A DNA stretch of 64,000 bases from CAWIUB01 sp963839175 (lineage in GTDB: Bacteria; Actinomycetota; Actinomycetes; Mycobacteriales; Jatrophihabitantaceae), in contig CAWIUB010000035.1 in the NCBI GenBank assembly GCA_963839175.1, positions 1 to 64,000 of the forward strand, in the 5' to 3' direction. How positions within the stretch are numbered: position 1 is the first letter of the stretch; each line of letters begins with the position of its first letter. Below are positions 50,023-59,855 of the stretch, one piece after another. The notes below the pieces were generated by a model that had not been told where the DNA came from, did not search any database, and saw only the letters and a program-made list of their open reading frames with translations. The position numbers were made by a program, and so were the translations under genes.

Positions 50023-51297
50023 ATGAGCACAGGTCTGCTGACTGATCGCTATGAGCTAACCATGCTCGAGTCGGCGCTGCGCGACGGCACGGCCGACCGA
50101 CCCTGCGTGTTCGAGGCCTTCGCCCGGCGACTGCCGGACGGCCGGCGCTACGGCGTGGTCGCCGGGACCGCCCGGGTGCTCGACGCGATCGCCGACTTCA
50201 CCTTCGACGACGACGTGATCGCCGCGCTGCTGGCCGACGGCGTCGTCGGCCAGCGAGGAGCCGAATACCTGGCGGCGTACCGGTTCCGCGGCGACGTCGA
50301 CGGCTACCCCGAGGGTGAGCTCTACTTCCCGTACTCGCCGCTGCTGACCGTGTCGGGCACGTTCGCCGAGGCCGTCGTGCTGGAGACGGTCGTCCTCTCG
50401 ATCCTCAACCATGACGTGGCAGTCGCGTCCGCGGCGGCGCGCATGGTGAGCGCCGCCGAGGGGCGCTCGATCATCGAGATGGGCTCGCGGCGCACGCACG
50501 AGCAGGCGGCCGTGGCCGCGGCCCGCGCCGCGTACCTGGCGGGCTTCGCCTCGACCTCGAATCTGGCCGCACAGCAACGATTCGGCATCCCAACGGCGGG
50601 GACCGCGGCTCACGCGTTCATCCTGCTGCACGAGGACGAGGCGTCCGCGTTCCGCGCCCAGCTCACCTCGATGGGCGCGGGCACGACGCTGCTGGTCGAC
50701 ACCTACGACATCACCCGCGGGATCGCGACCGCGATCGAGGTGGCCGGCCCGCAGCTCGGCGCGGTCCGCATCGACTCCGGCGATCTCGGCGTGCTGGCCC
50801 GACAGGCTCGCGCCCAGCTCGACGAGCTCGGCGCGAAGGAGACCCGCATCGTGGTCAGCGGCGACCTGGACGAGTACTCGATCGCCGCCCTGGCCGCTGC
50901 GCCCGTCGACAGCTACGGCGCGGGGACGGCCGTCGTGACCGGGTCGGGCGCGCCAACCGCCGGGCTGGTCTACAAACTGGTCGAGGTCGACGGACGCGCG
51001 GTGGCGAAGCGGTCGCAGGACAAGGCCAGCCACGGCGGCCGCAAGACCGCGCACCGCGAGCACAAGCCCAGCGGAACGGCGCTGGAGGAGGTCGTCGTCA
51101 GTGGGCCCGTCGCCGAGCTGGGCGAGCACGACCGGCTGCTGCAACGTCCATTCCTGCGCGGCGGCAAGGTCGTCGTCGACGACCTGCCGGACCTGGACGA
51201 ATCGCGTGCACACCTGCGTGCCGCGATGGTGACCCTGCCCTGGGACGGGCTGAAGCTGTCGCACGGGGAGCCGGCGATCGCCACCCGGGTCGTCTGA
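50023..51297 (+). CDS. pncB: Nicotinate phosphoribosyltransferase
   Basis: The 424-residue enzyme makes nicotinate mononucleotide from nicotinate, PRPP and ATP. LLTDRYELTMLESALRDG at the start, FEAFARRLPDGRRYGVVAG, EMGSRRTHEQAAVAAARAAY and VRIDSGDLGVLARQ are family motifs. With pncA just downstream it forms a nicotinamide salvage pair. Confidence 0.96.
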   Translation: MSTGLLTDRYELTMLESALRDGTADRPCVFEAFARRLPDGRRYGVVAGTARVLDAIADFTFDDDVIAALLADGVVGQRGAEYLAAYRFRGDVDGYPEGELYFPYSPLLTVSGTFAEAVVLETVVLSILNHDVAVASAAARMVSAAEGRSIIEMGSRRTHEQAAVAAARAAYLAGFASTSNLAAQQRFGIPTAGTAAHAFILLHEDEASAFRAQLTSMGAGTTLLVDTYDITRGIATAIEVAGPQLGAVRIDSGDLGVLARQARAQLDELGAKETRIVVSGDLDEYSIAALAAAPVDSYGAGTAVVTGSGAPTAGLVYKLVEVDGRAVAKRSQDKASHGGRKTAHREHKPSGTALEEVVVSGPVAELGEHDRLLQRPFLRGGKVVVDDLPDLDESRAHLRAAMVTLPWDGLKLSHGEPAIATRVV

Positions 51298-51305
51298 CCC
51301 CTCCG

Positions 51306-51354
51306 CGATTGTGCAACTTCTGGCGGTCCCAGGCGGCCAGAAGTTGCACAATCG
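51306..51354. repeat. 18-bp perfect hairpin between pncB and pncA
   Basis: CGATTGTGCAACTTCTGG (51306-51323) pairs exactly with CCAGAAGTTGCACAATCG (51337-51354), 13-base loop. It starts 9 bases after the pncB stop and ends 5 bases before the pncA start, so it could end transcription or hide the pncA ribosome site. Confidence 0.75.
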
Positions 51355-51358
51355 TGAG

Positions 51359-51928
51359 GTGACCCGGGCCCTCATCGTCGCGGACGTGCAGAACGACTTC
51401 TGCGAAGGAGGCTCGCTAGCTGTCGCGGGCGGTAGTGCGGTAGCCCGTGCGGTCAGCCAGCGACTCCGCGCGGGCGGCTTCGACCGCGCCGTCGCGACAC
51501 GCGACCACCACATCCAACCGGGGGCACATTTCTCCGCAACGCCCGACTACGTGGACTCCTGGCCCCCGCATTGCGTCGTCGGCACGGGCGGAGCCGAATT
51601 GCACTCCGACCTAGACACGTCCCGAATCGAGGCGATATTCGACAAGGGCGAGTACCGGGCCGCCTACTCGGGCTTCGAAGGAGCGTGCGACGGCGTGCCG
51701 TTGGCTGACTGGCTGCGCCAGCGGTCAGTCGACGAGGTCGAGGTGGTCGGCATCGCGACTGATCACTGCGTGCGGGCCACCGCCCTGGACGCCGCACGTA
51801 ACGGGTTCGCTACCACGGTTCGGCTGGATCTCACCGCTGGTGTCGCGGCGGCCACGGTCGAGAACGCGCTGGCCCAGCTTCGCGACGCCGGCGTGACGTT
51901 GCTCGGCGAACCCGTCGTCCGGACCTAG
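51359..51928 (+). CDS. pncA: Nicotinamidase
   Basis: The 189-residue isochorismatase-fold enzyme converts nicotinamide to nicotinate (and activates pyrazinamide in mycobacteria). Catalytic Asp9 (VADVQNDFCEGG), Lys96 (FDKGEYRAAYSG) and Cys137 (GIATDHCVRAT) are all present. GTG 51359, since upstream in-frame codons fall in the hairpin. Confidence 0.95.
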   Translation: MTRALIVADVQNDFCEGGSLAVAGGSAVARAVSQRLRAGGFDRAVATRDHHIQPGAHFSATPDYVDSWPPHCVVGTGGAELHSDLDTSRIEAIFDKGEYRAAYSGFEGACDGVPLADWLRQRSVDEVEVVGIATDHCVRATALDAARNGFATTVRLDLTAGVAAATVENALAQLRDAGVTLLGEPVVRT

Positions 51929-51935
51929 CCGGCGG

Positions 51936-53714
51936 TTACGACCCGGGGTCGGTGTGCCGACCGGCTTGCTCCCCGGTCAGCACGCTCGTCGGAGTCGCCT
52001 CGTGCCGCCTGCCGGTGTGCGCCTCGGCCTCGAGCCGTTCGAGCAGGTGTGGGTAGTGGTACTCGAACGCCGGCCGCTCGGAACGAATACGCGGGATGGA
52101 CGTGAAGTTGTGCCGCGGCGGCGGGCACGAGGTGGCCCACTCCAGCGAGTTCCCGTGGCCCCACGGGTCCTCGGACGTCACGACCTCGCCGTACCGGTAG
52201 GACCGGTAGAGGTTGTAGACGAACGGCAGGACCGATGCGCCCAGCACGAATGAGCTGATCGTCGAGATCGTGTTCAAGGTGGTGAAGCCGTCGGTCGGCA
52301 GGTAGTCGGCGTAGCGGCGCGGCATGCCCTGGACGCCGAGCCAGTGCTGCACCAGGAACGTCCCGTGGAAGCCGAAGAACGTCAGCCAGAAGTGCAGCTT
52401 GCCGAGCCGCTCGTCCAGGTAGCGGCCGGTGTACTTCGGGAACCAGAAGTAGATGCCGGAGTACACGGCGAACACGATCGTGCCGAAGAGCACGTAGTGG
52501 AAGTGGGCGACGACGAAATATGTGTCGGACACGTGGAAGTCGAGGGGCGGGCTGGCGAGCAGCACCCCGGTCAGGCCACCGAACAGGAAGGTCACGAGGA
52601 AGCCGACCGCGAACAGCATCGGCGTCTCGAACGTGATCGACCCGCGCCACATTGTGCCGATCCAGTTGAAGAACTTGATGCCGGTCGGGACGGCGATCAG
52701 GAACGTCATGATCGAGAAGAACGGCAGCAGGACGGCGCCCGTGGTGAACATGTGGTGCGCCCAGACCGCGCTGGACAGCGCCGCGATGGCCAGGGTGGCC
52801 ATGATCATGCCCTTGTAGCCGAACAGCGGCTTGCGGCTGAACACCGGGATGACTTCGGTGATGATGCCGAAGAACGGCAGCGCCACGATGTAGACCTCGG
52901 GATGGCCGAAGAACCAGAACAAGTGCTGGTACAGGATTGCGCCGCCATTGGACGGGTCATACACCAGCGCATGCATGTGCCGGTCGACCCACAGGACGAG
53001 TAAGGCTGCGGTCAGGATCGGGAAGACCAGCAGCGCGAGCACGCTAGTAACCAGGATGTTCCAGGTGAAGATCGGCATCCGGAACATCGTCATGCCGGGC
53101 GCCCGCAGCGTGATCACCGTGGTGATCATGTTGACGGCGCCGAGGATCGTGCCCAGTCCGGACAGCGCCACCCCGACGATCCACAGGTCGGCGCCGACGC
53201 CGGGGGCGTTGAAACCGTCGTTCAGGGGGAGATAGAACGTCCACCCGCCGTCGGCGGCCCCGCCGGGGGTGAGGAAGCCCGAACTCGCCGTGAGCGCCCC
53301 GAACAGGTACAGCCAGTAGGACAGGGCATTCAGCCGCGGGAACGCGACGTCAGGGGCGCCGATCTGCAGCGGCAACACCAGGTTGGCAAACGCGAACAGG
53401 ATCGGCGTCGCGAAGAACAGCAGCATGATCGTGCCGTGCATGGTGAACAGCTGGTTGTACTGCTCGGGCGACAGGAACTGCATGCCGGGACGCGCCAGCT
53501 CCGCGCGCATCAGCAGCGCGAGGATGCCGCCAAACATGAAGAACGCCAAGGATGTGGCGAGGTACATCTTGCCGATCATCTTGTGATCGGTGGTGCGCAG
53601 TAGCTGCCCGAACAACGAGCCCTTGGCGGCCTGGTGGACCGGGAACGGCCGGCTCACGATCGGTCGAGGGACCGGCTCGGCTTCCACCGTGGTCGGTTCG
53701 ACAGTCGTGGTCAC
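51936..53714 (-). CDS. ctaD: Cytochrome c oxidase subunit I (aa3 type)
   Basis: The 592-residue, 12-helix catalytic subunit holds heme a, heme a3 and CuB. Ligand histidines are in FTMHGTIMLLF, FFGHPEVYIVALP, WAHHMFTTG and VVAHFHYVLFG. LLRTTDHKMIGKMYLATSL is the usual start and the C-terminal 100 residues form a cytoplasmic tail. Other subunits are not adjacent in view. Confidence 0.97.
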   Translation of the reverse strand: MTTTVEPTTVEAEPVPRPIVSRPFPVHQAAKGSLFGQLLRTTDHKMIGKMYLATSLAFFMFGGILALLMRAELARPGMQFLSPEQYNQLFTMHGTIMLLFFATPILFAFANLVLPLQIGAPDVAFPRLNALSYWLYLFGALTASSGFLTPGGAADGGWTFYLPLNDGFNAPGVGADLWIVGVALSGLGTILGAVNMITTVITLRAPGMTMFRMPIFTWNILVTSVLALLVFPILTAALLVLWVDRHMHALVYDPSNGGAILYQHLFWFFGHPEVYIVALPFFGIITEVIPVFSRKPLFGYKGMIMATLAIAALSSAVWAHHMFTTGAVLLPFFSIMTFLIAVPTGIKFFNWIGTMWRGSITFETPMLFAVGFLVTFLFGGLTGVLLASPPLDFHVSDTYFVVAHFHYVLFGTIVFAVYSGIYFWFPKYTGRYLDERLGKLHFWLTFFGFHGTFLVQHWLGVQGMPRRYADYLPTDGFTTLNTISTISSFVLGASVLPFVYNLYRSYRYGEVVTSEDPWGHGNSLEWATSCPPPRHNFTSIPRIRSERPAFEYHYPHLLERLEAEAHTGRRHEATPTSVLTGEQAGRHTDPGS

Positions 53715-53931
53715 GGTGCCTCCGCTCCAGGTGCGCTAGCCATCGCGCTGTGCCGCCTGACACCGCTCGCCGCGCGGTGTCACCTGCAGAATAGACACTC
53801 GATGGGCCGATGGAGTACCCGGGCCGCGGTTCGTGCGCGCCGCGTCGGCGACACCCGCCAGTGGGCTAGATTTCATCGGCCCGCCGCGTCACGATCGCCG
53901 TCCCGTCGCGCGATCCGCGCATCGTCGGAGC

Positions 53932-54470
53932 GTGCGGGTTGCCCTGGTGGCCGAGACGTTCTCGCCGGCGGTGAACGGTCTGGTCAACTCCGTGCTGCGC
54001 ATCGCCGACCAGCTCGTCGAGCGGAGCCACGAGCCCGTCGTGATCGCGCCCACCGGGCAGGCGTTTCGCGCCGGATCTGGGCCACGTGTTGACGTCGTGC
54101 GCGACCGGTCGATTGCCGTGCCCGGGTACCCGGGATTACGGATAACCGGGCCAAGCGCCGACCTGCCCGATCCTGGCCGACATCGCGCCGGACGTCGCGC
54201 ACCTGGGCTCACCGGTTCTGCTCGGCTGGGCCGCCCGTGCGCGCGGCGAACGTACACGGCATCCCGACTGTGGCCATCTTCCAGACCGACCGCCTACACA
54301 ATAGGCCGATCTGACCCTGGCGGCGTCGACCGCGACCGCCTACCAGCTGCGCAGGAGAGCCTGTGTGCGGGTGTGCCGGTGGTCGCGGCTGCGTCGGGGT
54401 GGGCCGCTCGACCTCGTCCGGCACGGCGAGAACGGCTGGTTGTGGGCTGGCGGTGACCCCGAAGGTGCTG
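53932..54470 (+). pseudogene. Decayed GT4 glycosyltransferase
   Basis: From GTG 53932 the frame reads VRVALVAETFSPAVNGLVNS through IADQLVERSHEPVVIAPTG, typical of MgtA/PimB-like glycosyltransferases. Then frame changes split LADIAPDVAHLGSPVLLGW from the start. The donor-binding end (AGVPVVAAASG and GPLDLVRHGENGWLW) follows after most of the middle has been deleted. Beyond repair as an enzyme; full length would be near 380 residues. Confidence 0.75.
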
Positions 54471-54584
54471 GGTCGAGCACTACCGCTGGGTGGTGGCCGC
54501 CCGTTCCCGGGCGGGTGTGGTTGTGCCGATCGCGGCGCCGGCCGCCCCGGGCCAGCCGTCGATCGGCATCCTGAGGCGGCTCGA

Positions 54585-54743
54585 ATGCAGATGGTCCAGC
54601 TCGCGAACTTCTACTCCGCCACCTCCGGCGGTCTGCGCGTGGCGGTGGATCACTTGCGGGCGGGCTACCGGGCCGTAGGACACGAGTGCGCGCTCGTCGT
54701 GCCGGGCGCTGCGGACGTCGCGCCACGGTCTCGGGCATGCTAG
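54585..54743 (+). pseudogene. N-terminal fragment of a second glycosyltransferase
   Basis: MQMVQLANFYSATSGGLRVA and DHLRAGYRAVGHECALVVPG are the first 45 residues of another GT4-type enzyme, after which the frame stops (TAG 54741). With the preceding relic this was probably a two-gene glycosyltransferase locus. Confidence 0.65.
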
Positions 54744-54791
54744 CCGTCCACGAATCCGCTCGGCACGCTGTCGCGGGTGGAGGATCGTCGT

Positions 54792-55283
54792 ATGACCCGG
54801 ACGTCCAGACCAGACCAGCAGCGCGATAGGGACCCCGCAGGACGGCCGCGCAACGCCCGCCCGCGCGATGGCCTGGGACGGCCGCTGCCGTACGACGCAG
54901 TCGGTGTCGAGCGAGCCCCCGAAGGAGTTCGCCGCTCACCGGCCCAGACCATCCGGCAGGCCCAGCAACTATTGGACGACGGCAAGCCCTTCCACGCCCA
55001 TGAGGTATTCGAGGACGCGTGGAAGTCAGCCGCCGGGGACGAACGCGCCCTCTGGCGGGGTCTCGCGCAGCTCGCGGTAGGAATCACTCACGCGGCCCGC
55101 GGCAACGCAACCGGCGGGGCGGCATTGCTGCGGCGCGGCGCACAGGCGATCCACCCCTACCTCGGCGACGATCCGTATGGAATCGACGTCGCGGCCGTGA
55201 CCCGCTGGGCCGTCCAGTCTGCCGATGACCTGGATGCGGGTCACGGCAGGATCCCTACGCCGTCGCTCCTCGGCTCGTCCTGA
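54792..55283 (+). CDS. DUF309 family protein
   Basis: The 163-residue protein has a basic, disordered-looking first 50 residues and then the DUF309 core: QAQQLLDDGKPFHAHEVFED, WKSAAGDERALWRGLAQLAV and AARGNATGGAALLRRG. GGAGGA precedes ATG 54792. Function of the family unknown. Confidence 0.9.
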   Translation: MTRTSRPDQQRDRDPAGRPRNARPRDGLGRPLPYDAVGVERAPEGVRRSPAQTIRQAQQLLDDGKPFHAHEVFEDAWKSAAGDERALWRGLAQLAVGITHAARGNATGGAALLRRGAQAIHPYLGDDPYGIDVAAVTRWAVQSADDLDAGHGRIPTPSLLGSS

Positions 55284-55287
55284 GTTA

Positions 55288-55713
55288 CTACTGCGCAGTC
55301 GGGTCCGTTTGCATGAGCCCGAGGATGTTCCCGTCTGGGTCCTTGACGTAGGCCAGCCAGCCGATACCCGGCGTGGCGGTAGGAGGAACCACGACCGAAC
55401 CGCCAGCGGCGACTACCCGATCGACGTACTCCTGGCAGTCGGGAACGTCGACCGTGACAACGAATGCGTTCACCGGCTGCCCCTCGACTGGTTGCTCCTC
55501 CTCCTGCCGTGGGACCAGCCCGCCGTCGATACCGGGCTGGGAGTGCGGTAGCCCGGACATGGGGTCGCCGTCGCCCGTGATGACGAGCCAGTACGGCTTG
55601 TCGCCCCACCGCTGGAAGCGCCAGCCAAAGACCGTCTCGTAGAAGGCCCGCGCCGCCTGCGGATCGAGGGCATGGATCTCGAAGTGAACCGGGCGCGCCA
55701 CAGCTGTGACCAT
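55288..55713 (-). CDS. VOC (glyoxalase/bleomycin-resistance fold) protein
   Basis: The 141-residue protein has two beta-alpha-beta-beta-beta repeats: VHFEIHALDPQAARAFYETV, FGWRFQRWGDKPYWLV, and the second NAFVVTVDVPDCQEYVDRVV, GWLAYVKDPDGNILGLMQ. Metal-dependent dioxygenase, isomerase or drug-binding roles exist in the family. ATG 55713 favoured over 55752. Confidence 0.9.
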   Translation of the reverse strand: MVTAVARPVHFEIHALDPQAARAFYETVFGWRFQRWGDKPYWLVITGDGDPMSGLPHSQPGIDGGLVPRQEEEQPVEGQPVNAFVVTVDVPDCQEYVDRVVAAGGSVVVPPTATPGIGWLAYVKDPDGNILGLMQTDPTAQ

Positions 55714-55828
55714 AGCCGCGCTTTCGCGGAAGACCCCTGGTGATCCGCGCATCCGAGCGTCGCCAAGTGATCCGAGCGTCGCTGCGGGTGCCCGGCCCTG
55801 GCTATGGCGGGGCGCAATGCGGCGGGCG

Positions 55829-57135
55829 TCAGGCCAGGTCGATGACGTGGGCGGTGTTTCGTCTGGGTCGCTGATCGCGGTCGAGCCAGGCTGGGGGTAT
55901 CCAGTGGGGGACGCCGTCGGTGATGCGGCAGGCCCAGCCGCGTCTGGCGAACTCCCGGTGGTGGAACCCGCAGACGAGTGTCAGGTTGTCCAGGTCGGTG
56001 GGTCCGCCATCATGCCACGGGATGACGTGGTGGGTCTTGCGACCAGGCCGCGGGCCGGTCGCAGCCCGGGAAGGAGCATCCGCTGTCGCGGGCGGCCAGA
56101 GCCAGACGCTGTCCAGATGAGGCGACCCGGCGGGCTCGGCCGTAGCCGAGCACGCCGCCGGTGTCGGTGAGCACGACCGGGATGAGGTCGGCTTCGCCGG
56201 CCAGCCGCAGCGCCTCGGGGACGGTGATCGGCCCGCCGTGGCTGGTGGTGGCGAGCCCGGTCCGGGACTCCAGCTGGTCGAGGGTGAGGGTGATCAGGAC
56301 GGTGGCCGGGGTGCCGCCGGCGTCGGGCAGCTCGCCGGCGCGCAGCAGCCGGCGGCCATGTCTTCCACGCGTCGTGCGGCGTTGCCCGGCGGTGCGCGGG
56401 TCGCGGGTGCCGTCGGCGGCCGGGCGCCGGGGCGGCCAGCGGGTCGAGCACGGCGTGGTGACTGGCGGCGCAGCCGGGGTGAGGTAGCACGGTGCAGCCG
56501 GGCCGGAGCCGTCCGGCGGCCGGGTCAGCGTGCAGTCCGGCGCCGGGCGTGGTCCGCTCGTCGGGCCAGCCGGCCGTCGGGGTCCAGGCAGGCCAGCAGC
56601 CGGCGGGCGGCCTGGCCCAGCTGGTCCGGGTCCAGCCGGCGGGCGTGCCCGGTCAGCGCCGCCTCCACCTGCCCGGCCTGGTCGGCCGCGGCGGCGGGCA
56701 GCGCGTGCACCGTGGACCGGATCACCGCGGCGTGCCGGTCGCCGATGGCGCCCTCGGCCTGCGCCGCGGCGACCGCCGGGAACACCGGCGGCAGCAGGTC
56801 GCCGGTCAGCGCCCGCCGCGCGCCCAGGTCCCCGGCGGCCCGCACCCGGGCCCGCGCCTCCCCCGGGGTGACCGGCGCAGCAGACTGCGCCAGCAGCGCC
56901 GCGGTCGACGGCGCAGGCCAGCTCCCCAGCCACGGCCCGGGCGTCGAGTTCGCCGATCAGCCGCGTGGTCCGCGGCCGGCAGCCGCCGCCGCTGCGCCTC
57001 CAGCCCGCGGGCCAGCTCCAGCAGCTCGTCCCGCGACGCCGAGGTCAGGTCCAGATCGAGCAGCGTGTCCAGGGCGTCGGCCAGCTGCTTCACCGCCACC
57101 TCGACGGTCACCGGACCGCCTGATTCCCCGAACAT
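55829..57135 (-). pseudogene. Frameshifted DUF222-HNH endonuclease gene
   Basis: Three pieces in different frames make one DUF222-HNH protein. The N-terminal part is MFGESGGPVTVEVAVKQLAD and onward from ATG 57135. The middle (AAGDLGARRALTGDLLPPVF, LLACLDPDGR) is in a second frame. The end (DSGCSFPGCDRPAAW, then after another shift HHVIPWHDGGPTDLDNLTLV and GFHHREFARRGW) carries the HNH. At least three frameshifts are needed. Compare the intact copy at 2340-3725. Confidence 0.85.
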
Positions 57136-57621
57136 GTGTTTGAGGCTAGCAGTGGGGTACGACAAGAACCCGACGAGAATCGCCAGCAATACCCGTGGAA
57201 TCTCGCTCTCAGCGAACCGCGATGTTTGACCTCTACCCGACCCAGGTTGATCTTCTGCGCGAGCCTCCCAGGTGATGTCCCCGGGTAGATCTGGGCCGAG
57301 GTGACGCCGAGCCGGTCAGAGCCAGACACCCTCGCGGATGAAGCAACGAACCGGCCTTCGGCTGCGCACGAATGGCGACGATCGCCGAGCAATCGAGCAG
57401 CCGGTGGCCAACGCGCGGAAGCCGCATAGATCCTGCAGGTGGAGGGCGGCGTACGGCTTTGTCAACGGCAGGCGATACGTCTGGCCTGCTGGCGGTGACC
57501 GTTACGCACCGCTTGATTCGTGGGACGAGCTCCGTCGATTCCCGGTACGACCCTTCGATTGCAGTCACCCGCAACGATCGAGCAGGAATGCGCCAAGGTC
57601 AAGTGATCCGATAGGTAAAGG

Positions 57622-57672
57622 GGTACGGCATGGCCTCATCGAATCAACTGATAGGTGAGGTCATGCCATACC
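57622..57672. repeat. Imperfect 17-bp inverted repeat in A/T-richer patch
   Basis: GGTACGGCATGGCCTCA (57622-57638) and TGAGGTCATGCCATACC (57656-57672) pair with two mismatches over a 17-base loop. The roughly 650 bases from 57136 to 57790 hold no gene I can support; A/T content rises from about 57600. Confidence 0.6.
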
Positions 57673-57735
57673 CAATAGGGCAATGGGGCAGAGTGACAGG
57701 CTATACAAGATCAAGTGATACAGGAGCATTAATGT

Positions 57736-57751
57736 GATTACTTAAGTAATC
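57736..57751. promoter_or_regulatory. Perfect 16-bp palindrome GATTACTTAAGTAATC
   Basis: A fully symmetric site in the A/T-richer patch upstream of the recombinase relic. It could be a protein-binding or crossover-type site, or a relic of one. No partner site was seen. Confidence 0.45.
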
Positions 57752-57879
57752 GACCCTGATCAGTCCTCTGTAGCGTGTGAACGTCTGTCGGAGCAATGGC
57801 ACGTTTCGTTGTCAGAGTCAGATTATTTCGTCAATGCGCTTAGCGTCATCAACTCCAGGGTGATGACTGACATTCCCGC

Positions 57880-58224
57880 TATCTCTCGCTCGGCTGCGAT
57901 GTCGGCGTCGACACTGGGCACGCCCGTCGGTGAATTGGTGGCCAATGTGACGATATCGGTCGCCAGTGGGAGCGGCGGGTCATCGGGCAGCGGACGAAGG
58001 ACGCGCTAGCTGAGAAAAGAGCCGCAGGCGTGCGATTTGGGGCGTTCTCGAGTCGTAGACAAGGGGGACCGTGGATTTGCATCAGCCTGTTGTGCGGAGG
58101 ATGGGCTGAGCCTGCGAGCTATCGCGGCCGAGCTGGAGATGGCCAGAGTACCAACGCCCCGGGGGCGGCAGGGTGTGGCACGCCGAGACGTACGGCAGAG
58201 TCTCCGGCGGAGTGGGGCGGCTTA
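57880..58224 (+). pseudogene. Serine recombinase (resolvase/invertase) relic
   Basis: Resolvase segments follow one another in shifting frames: TPVGELVANVTISVA, then WERRVIGQRTKDALAEKRAA with GVRF, then GRSRVVDKG, then the helix-turn-helix GLSLRAIAAELEMARVPTPRG, and finally VWHAET near 58175. The catalytic N-terminal part is not readable. A dead mobile-element enzyme; several frameshifts. Confidence 0.75.
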
Positions 58225-58428
58225 GGTGTCAAAAATCGTGCCGTGCGTTTCCGCCAACGTCAGCACATTGCGCAGTGAGTAGACGCGCACAGTCACCAAG
58301 TGGGCGTCTTTGGACTTGTCTTCGTCTGGAGAGACGACATTCTCCACTTGAGCGGCGTAGGGCTTGCCGTCGTCGTCGAGAATGATGCAGGGCATACCAG
58401 GGACGAACGGGATTTCATCGAGTTTCAT
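58222..58428 (-). CDS. Hypothetical protein, 68 residues
   Basis: From ATG 58428 the product MKLDEIPFVPGMPCIILDDD continues GKPYAAQVENVVSPDEDKSK and ends in TLAETHGTIFDT. It looks like a small beta-barrel-type protein. Not recognised. It overlaps the recombinase relic by 3 bases and its codon use is less GC-biased than neighbours, consistent with imported DNA. Confidence 0.55.
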   Translation of the reverse strand: MKLDEIPFVPGMPCIILDDDGKPYAAQVENVVSPDEDKSKDAHLVTVRVYSLRNVLTLAETHGTIFDT

Positions 58429-58912
58429 GCGGCCAGGATATCACACCAATTTTCGACAATTCAAGACTTTTCGAGCCAGCAATCTTCGAGAGCCCAGAAA
58501 GGCCCTCCATCTCGACCCCTTGGCCAGAACGATCGGGTCATTCATCAATTGCTACGTGATCAGCGTCGGCTCACGCACCGCGGGGCGCCCCGTCGTGCTG
58601 CCGTAGCCACGTTCGGCACCGTATCGGTGGCCCCCGGCTACGTCCCCAAAAAGATCTTGTCTGTGCGTCGATCCTAGACAGCTGATGATCGGGCGCTACA
58701 GTCGAGGACCGCCATGAACTGCCCGATCAGCACCACAGCGAGGATCGCCCGGGAGCGGGCAGCCGCCGGGCGAGGTGGCGTCACGACTGACGGCGAGGCA
58801 GTGACGGTCATGCCTTCCACCGTGGGCCACCAACGGAGCCGGGATGAGAGACCCGTGGTCGTGGTGTTGTAAATACCTGGCAGATGCGTTGTCGGTGGCG
58901 GAGGCTCTACTC
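58429..58912. other. Gap of about 480 bases without supported genes
   Basis: Only short, low-quality frames occur on both strands. No tRNA-like fold, long inverted repeat or transposase remnant was seen. Likely the decayed flank of the recombinase region plus the promoter of the XRE gene. Confidence 0.5.
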
Positions 58913-59782
58913 GTGAGCGTGATTGACGGCACCTTGGACAAGGCCCGACGAGAAGAGCTCGCCTCGTTCCTGCGCAGCCGGCGGGCGCGGGTCACCCCTG
59001 TCGAGGTGGGCCTCGCACCCGGCCCGCGCCGCCGCACCCCTGGGTTGCGGCGCGAGGAAGTTGCTCAGCTCGCCGGCGTCGGAGTGACCTGGTTCACCTG
59101 GCTCGAGCAGGGCCGGCCGATCAACGCCAGCGTCCAGGTTCTAGACGCGATCGCCCGGGTGCTCAAGCTGCGCCCGTCCGAACGCTGGCATCTGTACCGG
59201 CTGGCCGAGGTTCCGGGGATTCCCCGGCCGCTGGCGAACGAGACGCTGCCGTGCGACCTGGTGTCCGTGCTCGACGCGCTGGATCCAGCGCCCGCGGCTG
59301 CCTACAACGGCAGGTACGACCTGCTGGCGTCCAACGAGTCCTACGCGGCGCTGTTTCCGGGACTGGTCACCGCGACGGGTATCGAGCGCAACGCCCTCTG
59401 GCAGATCTACGCAAACCCCAACGGCAATTCGCCGGTGACCGACGAGGACGTGTGCGCGTCCATGGTGGCCAGGCTGCGCGTGAACTACGCCAACCACCTC
59501 GGCGACGTGTCCTGGACCGATTTCATCGAAACCCTGTGCGCCGCCAATCCGAATTTCGCACGGATGTGGGACACACACCCGATCCCAGATCCGGTCGGCC
59601 TGCCGGTCACCAAGGCGTTTAAGTGCTTCGGGCTGGGCACCGTGCGCGTTCGCGCGTCCGGCTTCCCGATCCCGGGCACGCTCGACTGCCGCATGGTCGT
59701 CTACCTACCCGACTCCGCCGCCGACGCGGCGCTGATCGAACAGCTTCGCTCGCGCGTGCAGCGGCGCCTAAGACCCGCCTGA
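58913..59782 (+). CDS. XRE-family regulator with MmyB-like ligand domain
   Basis: The 289-residue protein has an N-terminal helix-turn-helix (TPGLRREEVAQLAGVGVTWF, TWLEQGRPINASVQVLDAIA) and a C-terminal MmyB/PAS-like domain (AAYNGRYDLLASNESYAALF, NALWQIYANPNGNS). GGAGG lies before GTG 58913. Such regulators usually control a neighbouring oxidoreductase or transporter; the next gene, on the same strand, is the E1 dehydrogenase. Confidence 0.9.
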   Translation: MSVIDGTLDKARREELASFLRSRRARVTPVEVGLAPGPRRRTPGLRREEVAQLAGVGVTWFTWLEQGRPINASVQVLDAIARVLKLRPSERWHLYRLAEVPGIPRPLANETLPCDLVSVLDALDPAPAAAYNGRYDLLASNESYAALFPGLVTATGIERNALWQIYANPNGNSPVTDEDVCASMVARLRVNYANHLGDVSWTDFIETLCAANPNFARMWDTHPIPDPVGLPVTKAFKCFGLGTVRVRASGFPIPGTLDCRMVVYLPDSAADAALIEQLRSRVQRRLRPA

Positions 59783-59855
59783 CGCGCCCGAGATCGCGCA
59801 TCCTCGTGTCGTCTGAGACGGTTAGAGGTTGCATGATCGAGGACGGAGCGGGTGC

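Noticed and set aside
57338..57658. 106-codon plus-strand frame
   Set aside because: No recognisable motif, no good ribosome site, and it crosses the inverted repeat; not convincing as a gene.
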